Origin: Ornithodoros turicata
Lineage: Eukaryota > Arthropoda > Arachnida > Ixodida > Argasidae
Assembly: GCF_037126465.1 (NCBI RefSeq)
Contig: NC_088206.1
Coordinates: forward strand, 26,104,790-26,168,789
Direction: 5' to 3'
DNA length: 64,000 nucleotides
Made by a program: the position numbers and the translations under genes. Positions 1 to 10,486 of the stretch are shown here, piece by piece. The notes beneath the pieces were generated by a model. The model had not been told where the DNA came from and made no database searches. It saw only the letters and a program-made list of their open reading frames with translations. Numbering within the stretch: position 1 is the stretch's first letter; each line of letters begins with the position of its first letter.

Positions 1-3000
1 GCGGGCTCGTAGGCTCGTCACACTGTCGTTGTCGTCGTTTACGCAGTCATCCACGGCATCTCTTGCGAAGATTTCTGTTCGATGTGCACCTGCGAGCGTA
101 CTTCGTCAAGTAAAAAGAAAAGTGAATTCACGACTTTAATGTTAAAATCTTTAACGGAATTTTCTATTTTGACGTCCACGATTTATTGAATGTAAATGCG
201 TAACTAACGCTGTTCATGTTGTGACTGTATTGTTGAAATGCGAGCGGGCTCCAGTGGCGGGCTCGTAGGCTCGTCACACTGTCGTTGTCGTCGTTTACGC
301 AGTCATCCACGGCATCTCTTGCGAAGATTTCTGTTCGATGTGCACCTGCGAGCGTACTTCGTCAAGTAAAAAGAAAAGTGAATTCACGACTTTAATGTTA
401 AAATCTTTAACGGAATTTTCTATTTTGACGTCCACGATTTATTGAATGTAAATGCGTAACTAACGCTGTTCATGTTGTGACTGTATTGTTGAAATGCGAG
501 CGGGCTCCAGTGGCGGGCTCGTAGGCTCGTCACACTGTCGTTGTCGTCGTTTACGCAGTCATCCACGGCATCTCTTGCGAAGATTTCTGTTCGATGTGCA
601 CCTGCGAGCGTACTTCGTCAAGTAAAAGAAAAGTGAATTCACGACTTTAATGTTAAAATCTTTAACGGAATTTTCTATTTTGACGTCCACGATTTATTGA
701 ATGTAAATGCGTAACTAACGCTGTTCATGTTGTGACTGTATTGTTGAAATGCGAGCGGGCTCCAGTGGCGGGCTCGTAGGCTCGTCACACTGTCGTTGTC
801 GTCGTTTACGCAGTCATCCACGGCATCTCTTGCGAAGATTTCTGTTCGATGTGCACCTGCGAGCGTACTTCGTCAAGTAAAAAGAAAAGTGAATTCACGA
901 CTTTAATGTTAAAATCTTTAACGGAATTTTCTATTTTGACGTCCACGATTTATTGAATGTAAATGCGTAACTAACGCTGTTCATGTTGTGGCTGTATTGT
1001 TGAAATGCGAGCGGGCTCCAGTGGCGGGCTCGTAGGCTCGTCACACTGTCGTTGTCGTCGTTTACGCAGTCATCCACGGCATCTCTTGCGAAGATTTCTG
1101 TTCGATGTGCACCTGCGAGCGTACTTCGTCAAGTAAAAAGAAAAGTGAATTCACGACTTTAATGTTAAAATCTTTAACGGAATTTTCTATTTTGACGTCC
1201 ACGATTTATTGAATGTAAATGCGTAACTAACGCTGTTCATGTTGTGACTGTATTGTTGAAATGCGAGCGGGCTCCAGTGGCGGGCTCGTAGGCTCGTCAC
1301 ACTGTCGTTGTCGTCGTTTACGCAGTCATCCACGGCATCTCTTGCGAAGATTTCTGTTCGATGTGCACCTGCGAGCGTACTTCGTCAAGTAAAAAGAAAA
1401 GTGAATTCACGACTTTAATGTTAAAATCTTTAACGGAATTTTCTATTTTGACGTCCACGATTTATTGAATGTAAATGCGTAACTAACGCTGTTCATGTTG
1501 TGACTGTATTGTTGAAATGCGAGCGGGCTCCAGTGGCGGGCTCGTAGGCTCGTCACACTGTCGTTGTCGTCGTTTACGCAGTCATCCACGGCATCTCTTG
1601 CGAAGATTTCTGTTCGATGTGCACCTGCGAGCGTACTTCGTCAAGTAAAAAGAAAAGTGAATTCACGACTTTAATGTTAAAATCTTTAACGGAATTTTCT
1701 ATTTTGACGTCCACGATTTATTGAATGTAAATGCGTAACTAACGCTGTTCATGTTGTGACTGTATTGTTGAAATGCGAGCGGGCTCCAGTGGCGGGCTCG
1801 TAGGCTCGTCACACTGTCGTTGTCGTCGTTTACGCAGTCATCCACGGCATCTCTTGCGAAGATTTCTGTTCGATGTGCACCTGCGAGCGTACTTCGTCAA
1901 GTAAAAAGAAAAGTGAATTCACGACTTTAATGTTAAAATCTTTAACGGAATTTTCTATTTTGACGTCCACGATTTATTGAATGTAAATGCGTAACTAACG
2001 CTGTTCATGTTGTGACTGTATTGTTGAAATGCGAGCGGGCTCCAGTGGCGGGCTCGTAGGCTCGTCACACTGTCGTTGTCGTCGTTTACGCAGTCATCCA
2101 CGGCATCTCTTGCGAAGATTTCTGTTCGATGTGCACCTGCGAGCGTACTTCGTCAAGTAAAAAGAAAAGTGAATTCACGACTTTAATGTTAAAATCTTTA
2201 ACGGAATTTTCTATTTTGACGTCCACGATTTATTGAATGTAAATGCGTAACTAACGCTGTTCATGTTGTGACTGTATTGTTGAAATGCGAGCGGGCTCCA
2301 GTGGCGGGCTCGTAGGCTCGTCACACTGTCGTTGTCGTCGTTTACGCAGTCATCCACGGCATCTCTTGCGAAGATTTCTGTTCGATGTGCACCTGCGAGC
2401 GTACTTCGTCAAGTAAAAAGAAAAGTGAATTCACGACTTTAATGTTAAAATCTTTAACGGAATTTTCTATTTTGACGTCCACGATTTATTGAATGTAAAT
2501 GCGTAACTAACGCTGTTCATGTTGTGACTGTATTGTTGAAATGCGAGCGGGCTCCAGTGGCGGGCTCGTAGGCTCGTCACACTGTCGTTGTCGTCGTTTA
2601 CGCAGTCATCCACGGCATCTCTTGCGAAGATTTCTGTTCGATGTGCACCTGCGAGCGTACTTCGCAAGTAAAAAGAAAAGTGAATTCACGACTTTAATGT
2701 TAAAATCTTTAACGGAATTTTCTATTTTGACGTCCACGATTTATTGAATGTAAATGCGTAACTAACGCTGTTCATGTTGTGACTGTATTGTTGAAATGCG
2801 AGCGGGCTCCAGTGGCGGGCTCGTAGGCTCGTCACACTGTCGTTGTCGTCGTTTACGCAGTCATCCACGGCATCTCTTGCGAAGATTTCTGTTCGATGTG
2901 CACCTGCGAGCGTACTTCGTCAAGTAAAAAGAAAAGTGAATTCACGACTTTAATGTTAAAATCTTTAACGGAATTTTCTATTTTGACGTCCACGATTTAT

Positions 3001-4542
3001 TGAATGTAAATGCGTAACTAACGCTGTTCATGTTGTGACTGTATTGTTGAAATGCGAGCGGGCTCCAGTGGCGGGCTCGTAGGCTCGTCACACTGTCGTT
3101 GTCGTCGTTTACGCAGTCATCCACGGCATCTCTTGCGAAGATTTCTGTTCGATGTGCACCTGCGAGCGTACTTCGTCAAGTAAAAAGAAAAGTGAATTCA
3201 CGACTTTAATGTTAAAATCTTTAACGGAATTTTCTATTTTGACGTCCACGATTTATTGAATGTAAATGCGTAACTAACGCTGTTCATGTTGTGACTGTAT
3301 TGTTGAAATGCGAGCGGGCTCCAGTGGCGGGCTCGTAGGCTCGTCACACTGTCGTTGTCGTCGTTTACGCAGTCATCCACGGCATCTCTTGCGAAGATTT
3401 CTGTTCGATGTGCACCTGCGAGCGTACTTCGTCAAGTAAAAAGAAAAGTGAATTCACGACTTTAATGTTAAAATCTTTAACGGAATTTTCTATTTTGACG
3501 TCCACGATTTATTGAATGTAAATGCGTAACTAACGCTGTTCATGTTGTGACTGTATTGTTGAAATGCGAGCGGGCTCCAGTGGCGGGCTCGTAGGCTCGT
3601 CACACTGTCGTTGTCGTCGTTTACGCAGTCATCCACGGCATCTCTTGCGAAGATTTCTGTTCGATGTGCACCTGCGAGCGTACTTCGTCAAGTAAAAAGA
3701 AAAGTGAATTCACGACTTTAATGTTAAAATCTTTAACGGAATTTTCTATTTTGACGTCCACGATTTATTGAATGTAAATGCGTAACTAACGCTGTTCATG
3801 TTGTGACTGTATTGTTGAAATGCGAGCGGGCTCCAGTGGCGGGCTCGTAGGCTCGTCACACTGTCGTTGTCGTCGTTTACGCAGTCATCCACGGCATCTC
3901 TTGCGAAGATTTCTGTTCGATGTGCACCTGCGAGCGTACTTCGTCAAGTAAAAAGAAAAGTGAATTCACGACTTTAATGTTAAAATCTTTAACGGAATTT
4001 TCTATTTTGACGTCCACGATTTATTGAATGTAAATGCGTAACTAACGCTGTTCATGTTGTGACTGTATTGTTGAAATGCGAGCGGGCTCCAGTGGCGGGC
4101 TCGTAGGCTCGTCACACTGTCGTTGTCGTCGTTTACGCAGTCATCCACGGCATCTCTTGCGAAGATTTCTGTTCGATGTGCACCTGCGAGCGTACTTCGT
4201 CAAGTAAAAAGAAAAGTGAATTCACGACTTTAATGTTAAAATCTTTAACGGAATTTTCTATTTTGACGTCCACGATTTATTGAATGTAAATGCGTAACTA
4301 ACGCTGTTCATGTTGTGACTGTATTGTTGAAATGCGAGCGGGCTCCAGTGGCGGGCTCGTAGGCTCGTCACACTGTCGTTGTCGTCGTTTACGCAGTCAT
4401 CCACGGCATCTCTTGCGAAGATTTCTGTTCGATGTGCACCTGCGAGCGTACTTCGTCAAGTAAAAAGAAAAGTGAATTCACGACTTTAATGTTAAAATCT
4501 TTAACGGAATTTTCTATTTTGACGTCCACGATTTATTGAATG
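1..4542. repeat. 256-bp satellite array, left block
   Basis: A tandem array starts at the window edge. Units begin at 1, 257, 513, 768, 1024, 1280, 1536, 1792, 2048, 2304, 2560, 2815, 3071, 3327, 3583, 3839, 4095 and 4351. The period is 256 bp, with two 255-bp units caused by one-base deletions (one A near 624, one T near 2665). Units are nearly identical, which points to recent homogenisation. Each contains a GC-richer half (GCGGGCTCGTAGGCTCG) and an AT-richer half. The short ORFs across it are artefacts of the repeat. The array probably continues to the left of the window. Confidence 0.97.
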
Positions 4543-4707
4543 CACTCTAAAAATGGTGACACTTTTGTGACACGGTGCAAGCGTCACTTTTTTGCAAAAA
4601 AGTGACGCTTTGCTCAAGTGTCACTTCCAGACACTTTTTGTTCCTTTTTGCTTTTTGAAGCATGTGTCACGAGAGCTCCAACAACAAGTGTCACAAAAAA
4701 CGTCGCA

Positions 4708-4953
4708 CACTCTAAAAACAGAGCTTCACCGCATAGCACGCCGAAGGCCAACCATGGTACAGAATGATGCATTTATCACTGTTGGTTAGCTGAAAACAGG
4801 AGGCGCAAGCCTTTTTGGGACATTTATGCAGATATGATAAGTGTCCCGAAATGGCTTACCCTCGCGTTTTCAACAAACCAACAGTGATGAAGACATCGAT
4901 CTGTACAATGGTGGCTGTCGGCGTGCTATGCGATGAGCTCTGTGTTTAGAGTG
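4708..4953. mobile_element. Nested 246-bp MITE with CACTCTAAA ends, CA duplication
   Basis: The ends CACTCTAAAAACAGAGCTTC and (inverted) GAGCTCTGTGTTTAGAGTG are complementary. Inner inverted matches follow: GCATAGCACGCC against GGCGTGCTATGC, and further in CCAACAGTG against its complement. The dinucleotide CA flanks both sides (4706-4707 and 4954-4955). It shares its terminal nonamer with the element it sits in and has no coding capacity. It is probably a short derivative mobilised by the same transposase. Confidence 0.85.
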
Positions 4954-4959
4954 CAGGTG

Positions 4960-5150
4960 GTGTCGTGGTCACGACTGTGCTGGTGGTGCTAGCGAAATGG
5001 CTTGCGGTTGTCGGCCTCACAGAGGTGCCGGCTGTGCTGCTTGGGGTATTTCCTGGGTTTTCCTCAGACACTTTGAGCCATATGATGTCGGCACAGGACG
5101 GACATTCCCCCACGGCGTCAGTCATGATGTTGCCCTTGTGGTCGCAACAC
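4960..5150 (-). repeat. SINE-like interspersed repeat, degraded copy
   Basis: Read on the minus strand, this stretch carries GTCTGAGGAAAACCCAGG, then CACAGCCGGCACC, then the GT-poor complement of a GGTGGTGCTAGCG stretch. The same blocks occur in the repeat at 24712-25000. It contains no ORF of interest. Borders are approximate because the copy is diverged and no target duplication was found. Confidence 0.5.
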
Positions 5151-6500
5151 CGCCTAGTTGCATAAAAGTTGAGTGTATTGTCTCAATCTCAAACTTCACA
5201 ATCTTGGTAGTGCATTGAGTGCGCTTCCACGAACCCACACGGGGAAGGAGCCAAAGCGTCCGAGACAGCATGAGACAGAATATCAGACAGCTACTTAACT
5301 TTTATGCAGAAGACTCTCAGAATGTGGCTCTATAGACTTCAGAGATGGGTGAAACATGCAGCGGACACTGACACCTGATGTACTCGTATGTGGAAGGCAT
5401 GCTCACATGCTAGGGGTCACGAGAAAAGAGAAACATTTTATTTCAGAATCGATACACTGCGAGGATATCGCGGGGCCAGCACGGAGTGCAAGACCCTCCT
5501 GGTTGCTTGATTCCGTAGAACCCCGACTAAGATGGCAATCGATGCTCGAACTGCATCTCGAAATACAGGGGTGTCCTGAAGGGAAGCATGGTAACTGAAT
5601 AATTAGCAAAAGAGCTTCATTTGCGCTTGCGTTGGCGACTCACACGCTATTCTGAAATTTCCTAATAGGGGTTCTGCAGGTCCTAAACATAGGCGGTCAG
5701 TTTAGATCACGACACATTAAAAAAGATAAGTGAAGACAAACGAAATGCAGAACGTAATCGGAAGAAACGGCGCAATGATGTATGAAGAAAAACAGGCCGC
5801 AAAGCCTCCATTCTCGGGAGCTACTCAAAACCTTTGAATTTCTCTCCATCGCTGTAACTTGCGATTTCGGATGTCAAAGAATTATGGCGCAGAGATGCAC
5901 TGGTGAAGGACATTCATTACGCGAATACGCGTCGTGCCCGTGGTGCAGACGCGCGCATGCGATTGTCTGCTTGGTAACAATTTCACATGCATAAAGTCAA
6001 GTATTTCCTAATGCTCTAGGGAAAGCAAGGTGGGGTTTCCGAAAGTGTGCTCGCGTTCGACAGGGTGCAGAGACACAGAGACAATGCGGCACACTTTGCT
6101 CCAATATATCCTCCAGCCTCCCTGTATTCACATGATTTCATTGCGTTCGTCGTTCCGAAAAGAAAACAAACCCCAAATAACTTACCGATACGTCACTGAA
6201 GGATGCCCTCACATGATGCACCATCCTGCCGTGCACACGGGTGTGAACGGTTTGGCCTCATATATGACAAACACTAGCATAGGTCATACGCACAGATTCC
6301 TCGAGATATTCCAGTAACATCAACGTCTGAGTCGTCACAGTATTCCCGAAAGCGAGTTAAATAAGCTACATTAGCAGATAAAACCGGACGCGAGAAACCT
6401 CGTGATCGTCCTCGCTTGAACTGGCCAAAGACTTGCCCATTGTTGGTAACTGAATGAGAAAATAGAGATCCGAAGCCTTCAAACAGCGAAAATATCAAAC
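5151..6500. other. Interior of the 2.2-kb element, no gene seen
   Basis: This non-repetitive interior has only short overlapping ORFs below 100 codons in conflicting frames. I see no domain motif, RNA gene or further terminal repeats. It is likely filler captured by the surrounding element. Confidence 0.6.
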
Positions 6501-6742
6501 CATGTGTCACGGGCAACGGCCGCAGCTGCGGCAAGTGTCACAACTCCAGCATTCAAACGCCCTGCCAGGCTTCAGTAATCATCTACGACACCTCAGCCAC
6601 TTCGGTGGCAACAAAAACGCGTTTCCGGTAACTGTATATGGACTAAGTTCGCTCTGTGACACATTCCAAATCCAAGTTTGGGCTCGCCCCAGAGTGTCAC
6701 ACCAATTTCACGTGTCACTAAAGTGTCACCGTTTTTAGAGTG

Positions 6743-7327
6743 TGTAAATGCGTAACTAACGCTGTTCATGTTGTGACTGTATTGTTGAAATGCGAGCGGG
6801 CTCCAGTGGCGGGCTCGTAGGCTCGTCACACTGTCGTTGTCGTCGTTTACGCAGTCATCCACGGCATCTCTTGCGAAGATTTCTGTTCGATGTGCACCTG
6901 CGAGCGTACTTCGTCAAGTAAAAAGAAAAGTGAATTCACGACTTTAATGTTAAAATCTTTAACGGAATTTTCTATTTTGACGTCCACGATTTATTGAATG
7001 TAAATGCGTAACTAACGCTGTTCATGTTGTGACTGTATTGTTGAAATGCGAGCGGGCTCCAGTGGCGGGCTCGTAGGCTCGTCACACTGTCGTTGTCGTC
7101 GTTTACGCAGTCATCCACGGCATCTCTTGCGAAGATTTCTGTTCGATGTGCACCTGCGAGCGTACTTCGTCAAGTAAAAAGAAAAGTGAATTCACGACTT
7201 TAATGTTAAAATCTTTAACGGAATTTTCTATTTTGACGTCCACGATTTATTGAATGTAAATGCGTAACTAACGCCGTTGATGTTGTGACTGTATTGTTGA
7301 AATGCGAGCGGGCTCGAGTGGCGGGCT
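6743..7327. repeat. 256-bp satellite array, right block and array edge
   Basis: The same satellite resumes exactly in phase after the 2.2-kb insertion, with unit starts at 6809, 7065 and 7321. The last full unit carries extra substitutions (near 7274 and 7315), as expected at an array edge. The array stops 8 bp into the next unit, where the terminal-inverted-repeat element at 7328 begins. No satellite is seen again in the window. Confidence 0.95.
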
Positions 7328-7348
7328 CACTGATCTCGATTGTAAAAG

Positions 7349-7462
7349 TAGAGTAGAGTAGAGTGCCGTGCACCTAATCCCTTTTGATACAGGGCGGATC
7401 CCAAAAATAGGTTCACAGGTGCGAAAAAATAGACAAAAATAAAACTAACTAGATAAAAACGT

Positions 7463-7502
<40 letters not shown>

Positions 7503-8305
7503 ATAGTCACTTATGTCTGTCCAGATGTTGTCGATTTTTGTTTTTTTAGTTGCTCCCACTTCACAAGGCGGCGCTGCGCATGGTTGAGCCGTTCTGTCGA
7601 TGTGGTTTCGGTTTCCCAGAATAGGCAGGCGACGGGGTCTTGATGGTTTTCTGTTGTTTCGTGGCTCTCTGGTTGAAGCTCGTCACATTCTGTCAATATA
7701 TGATATAGACTCTCCATCCCCTTGCCGCATAGCTGACAGGTGGGATTAACTTCTTCAAAAAGTTCACTCCTCCTGACATTTGTTAGCAGACACCCCGTAC
7801 GTGCTTGGAAAAGCAGCGTGCTGGCTCTGTCTCCTGTATATTGGGTGCAAACTTCGGGTTTCAACTTATGGTTACCGTACCATTTGAGGCTTTGCTTTTT
7901 CTTTACATTGTTTTTCCATTCTTCAGTCTCCGTCCTTTTGGTTTCTTCGGTCGTGATCTTTGACCACTCACTCTCGTTGCGGGCTTTGTGGCGCCTCGTG
8001 CCTCTGCTATATTTCCTATCGTACTGTTTTTTTTCTTTATCCAGGCTGTTTTGATACCGAGGTATCGGGTATGCTGAAAAATTCTTTTTGCTACAGATGT
8101 TTCCGGTAGGTGTATTAATCGACCTAGGTAATGCGTTTTGGACTTTGCGTCTCGTGTTGCGAAAGTCGCCCACCCCATTTCTCCTTGGATAGCTACGTTG
8201 GCTGTTGCAAAGTTCCCCTCTAGTAACCATTTTTCGAGTTCTCGTTGATGTTGATCCACGGTCCTGATTGTAGCTGGCGAGAAGACAATCGCATCATTCG
8301 CGAAA
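7349..8305 (-). pseudogene. 5'-truncated non-LTR retrotransposon, RT end and C-terminal zinc knuckle
   Basis: The insertion is flanked by a 7-bp duplication GTAAAAG (7342-7348 and 8306-8312). Read on minus, it begins in the RT catalytic box with FANDAIVF (8283-8305), where the family norm is F/YADD. It continues through a thumb-like region (HYLGRLIHLPETSVAKRI) and, after a frameshift near 8030 in an A-rich run, to a CCHC-type knuckle CQLCGKGMESLYHILTEC at about 7685-7741. The 3' end is a TCTAC-type pentamer tail at 7349-7362. Truncation inside the RT and the short tail repeat are typical of target-primed reverse transcription. The clade is not determined. The copy is dead: no 5' part, an altered catalytic box and a frameshift. 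Confidence 0.82.
7463..7503. repeat. (AC)n microsatellite
   Basis: An AC dinucleotide run ending in ACAAACACACA lies in the 3' region of the non-LTR insertion. It encodes only a chance His-Thr ORF. Confidence 0.95.
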
Positions 8306-8808
8306 GTAAAAGGCTGGATCGCGGATAGGGAGCGCGAGCGTGAAGAAACCGGCCGCCATCTTACGGTACCCACAACAGTCGCCGCAGCGATCATGGCAAC
8401 TTCTTGCAATTACGGTCGTACCAACCGTACTGGCAAGGTTACAGGGCCTAAATTTATACAGGTGAGTCACTCTTCATCAAGGAATAAATAGGCGTCCATT
8501 CTGTATATTTAGTTGACCATTATAAAGTGTTTTTTTGCCCCAAACGAGCACTGGATGCAGGTTGCTTGATCGCTCTTCCGACGTTCAAACAAGCACACTT
8601 GCATTTTACCCGGCGGCAAATACAGTTTGAGTGCATAATATGCTTGAAAGAACATGTTACACTACACAGGAAGTGTTGTCATCAATATATGTGCAAGCAC
8701 TCGAGCGCTTTTTTGCATGCATTGCTAGCATGGTACACGGTGTTCTCCGCGGAAGCAAGTGCCACATTCATTTCTTTCAATTACCTTGGCGCACAAGTTC
8801 GGTATTAC

Positions 8809-9644
8809 CAGACATGTACAAGATACTCAAAAGTGTATTTAAGATAAGCTAATAATTACTAACGTTAGAATGTAATTAAGATAGAGTATAAATACATGAA
8901 AATGAAAGTAATTAAGATAGAGTACAAAATACTTGAAAAAGTATTTGAAATACAATTAAGTAACTATTTATCCTTGAACGCAAAAAGTCATCGGACTGGT
9001 CAATGCGGCAAGTTGCCGCTATGTGACATGAATCACCTAAACCCCGCGCACTACGCTAGCCGATGCCCTATCGGCTAGCGTAGTGTGCGGGGTTTAGGTG
9101 ATTCATGTCACATAGCGGCGACTTGCCGCATTGACCAGTGACCGGTGACTACGCTAGCCGCCGCTGTGTGATAGGAGTCATCTAAACACAAGTCCCAAAA
9201 AGATGACAAAGAGATACCACATAACTCCACTATATGTGACCCAGAACAAAGCAAACTTCTAGCAAGTCCCTGCTCGGCGACGTCAGAATTCGGCGTCACC
9301 GCGTCAGGGCACACATAATAGAACCCTCACTGGCCAGGGATTAGTACACACGGGGCAAGATGTCCATATGGGGACTTCCAAGAAGGTCCAATGTCCGGGT
9401 CAAGCCGACGGACTCAGGAAATTTCCACTGAACAAGCAAGATAATGGAAAGACGAGACACAGAAAGTTTGAGAGGGAGATCCAAAATATGTAATTAGAGT
9501 ATTGAGTAGAAAATACCATAAAATGTATTTTAAATAGAGTACAAATACATAAAACAAAAAGTACTGAGTAGAGTACCAAAATACCGCAAATTGTATTTAA
9601 AATACAGTATTTTAAATACAATACTCCAAATACGTACAAGTCTG
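8809..9644. mobile_element. hAT-type MITE, 8-bp duplication GGTATTAC
   Basis: The ends CAGACATGTACAAGATAC and (inverted) CAGACTTGTACGTATTTGG form imperfect terminal repeats starting with CAGAC. They are flanked by GGTATTAC at 8801-8808 and 9645-9652. The homologous point in copy 2 (GTAATACC on plus, 35839-35846) has a single copy of the octamer and no insert, so the empty site is preserved. An 8-bp duplication with a CAG start is the hAT signature. The interior is AT-rich with repeated GTATTT/AAATAC words and no transposase. Confidence 0.93.
8995..9139. repeat. Near-perfect 70-bp hairpin inside the hAT MITE
   Basis: The arms 8995-9064 and 9070-9139 are inverted complements with only about two mismatches and a 5-nt loop (GCCCT). 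GC content is far higher than in the surrounding MITE, suggesting a separate insertion or a captured segment. A transcript would fold into a single 70-bp stem. Confidence 0.93.
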
Positions 9645-10486
9645 GGTATTACGTCCTAATGAGACCACGATTGTCACCTTTTTTCATGTATTGGTATTGT
9701 TTTGTGCCTTGGTTTGATTTGTGACAAAGAATCCTACGTAACGGTGGTGTGGCGCGACTTGAATAACGCCTTTGTGTCTGAGCTGTATCGTCAGCTTGTT
9801 ACGATAGTAATAATTTGTAGCGTGTCGTGCTATTTGTAGCAGTTTTTAAGGCAAAAGTGGTCTCTCAATACAGGTTTCGTCAGGAGGGCTACCCAGTGAA
9901 TAATCTGTGCAGTGTGGTACGGCTGGGTGTACAGGTAAGTATCACGTTCCTCATCCACTGGTTTCTACTTTACAGGAAGGAACAACCTCAGTGCACGCAC
10001 TGTGGTTAGCCTCTCTCAGTTTTGCATATTTTCTTACATGTTCACATCAGAAACACACCTTAGACTTTAGGCTCCTTCACCCAGCAATATAATAATTTGA
10101 GATTATAATTCTTTTTAAAAGAGTTCCCCATATTCTTTTTAGAATAGTTTTTAATCTTTTTTAATTTTTAGAAGATACAGGGATTGTAAACCATGTTTTA
10201 AACTGATGTTTTAACATTTGTCCAATGCATTTATTAAACAACATATTCATTTTTAACTGGTTGCACCCAAACCAATGTTCTGATGTATTATTTCCTTTGT
10301 TGTCGACGCACCATAAAAATTGGAATAATCATCATCAATGCAGGTTACTTCACAGCTGCCTCAACATACTCAAGAAATGGGTGCAGAACCTGCGTAATGC
10401 CCACAAACTTTGACTACCACAGCACCTCCAGAAAGTAAAGGCATATGTGTCACATGGGATTTTTAAAGGCATTCACAGTATATAAT

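Larger units (their letters stand above)
4543..6742. mobile_element. 2.2-kb non-autonomous DNA element, CACTCTAAA ends, TG duplication
   Basis: The left end reads CACTCTAAAAATGGTGACAC and the right end is its inverted match, with TTTTTAGAGTG at the border. The first ~160 bp and the last ~240 bp are packed with the motif GTGTCAC/GTGACAC, a layout typical of subterminal transposase-binding repeats. The dinucleotide TG flanks both sides (4541-4542 and 6743-6744). The satellite phase confirms this: the next unit starts 2202 bp late, exactly 2200 bp plus 2 bp of duplication. No transposase ORF is visible inside, so it must have been moved in trans. The superfamily is not identified. A smaller relative and a SINE-like repeat lie inside it. 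Confidence 0.88.

Noticed and set aside
2467..2747. Short ORFs on both strands within the satellite
   Set aside because: They recur only because the 256-bp unit repeats; most units close them by phase (256 is not a multiple of 3), and nothing resembles a protein.
7511..8230. 239-codon minus ORF as a possible host gene
   Set aside because: It sits inside a flanked 5'-truncated insertion with an RT box upstream and a retroelement-type CCHC motif, so it is a non-LTR relic.
10225..10413. 62-codon ORF conserved between 10225-10413 and 35079-35267
   Set aside because: The conservation equals that of the surrounding non-coding sequence of two recent element copies, and no motif is present.
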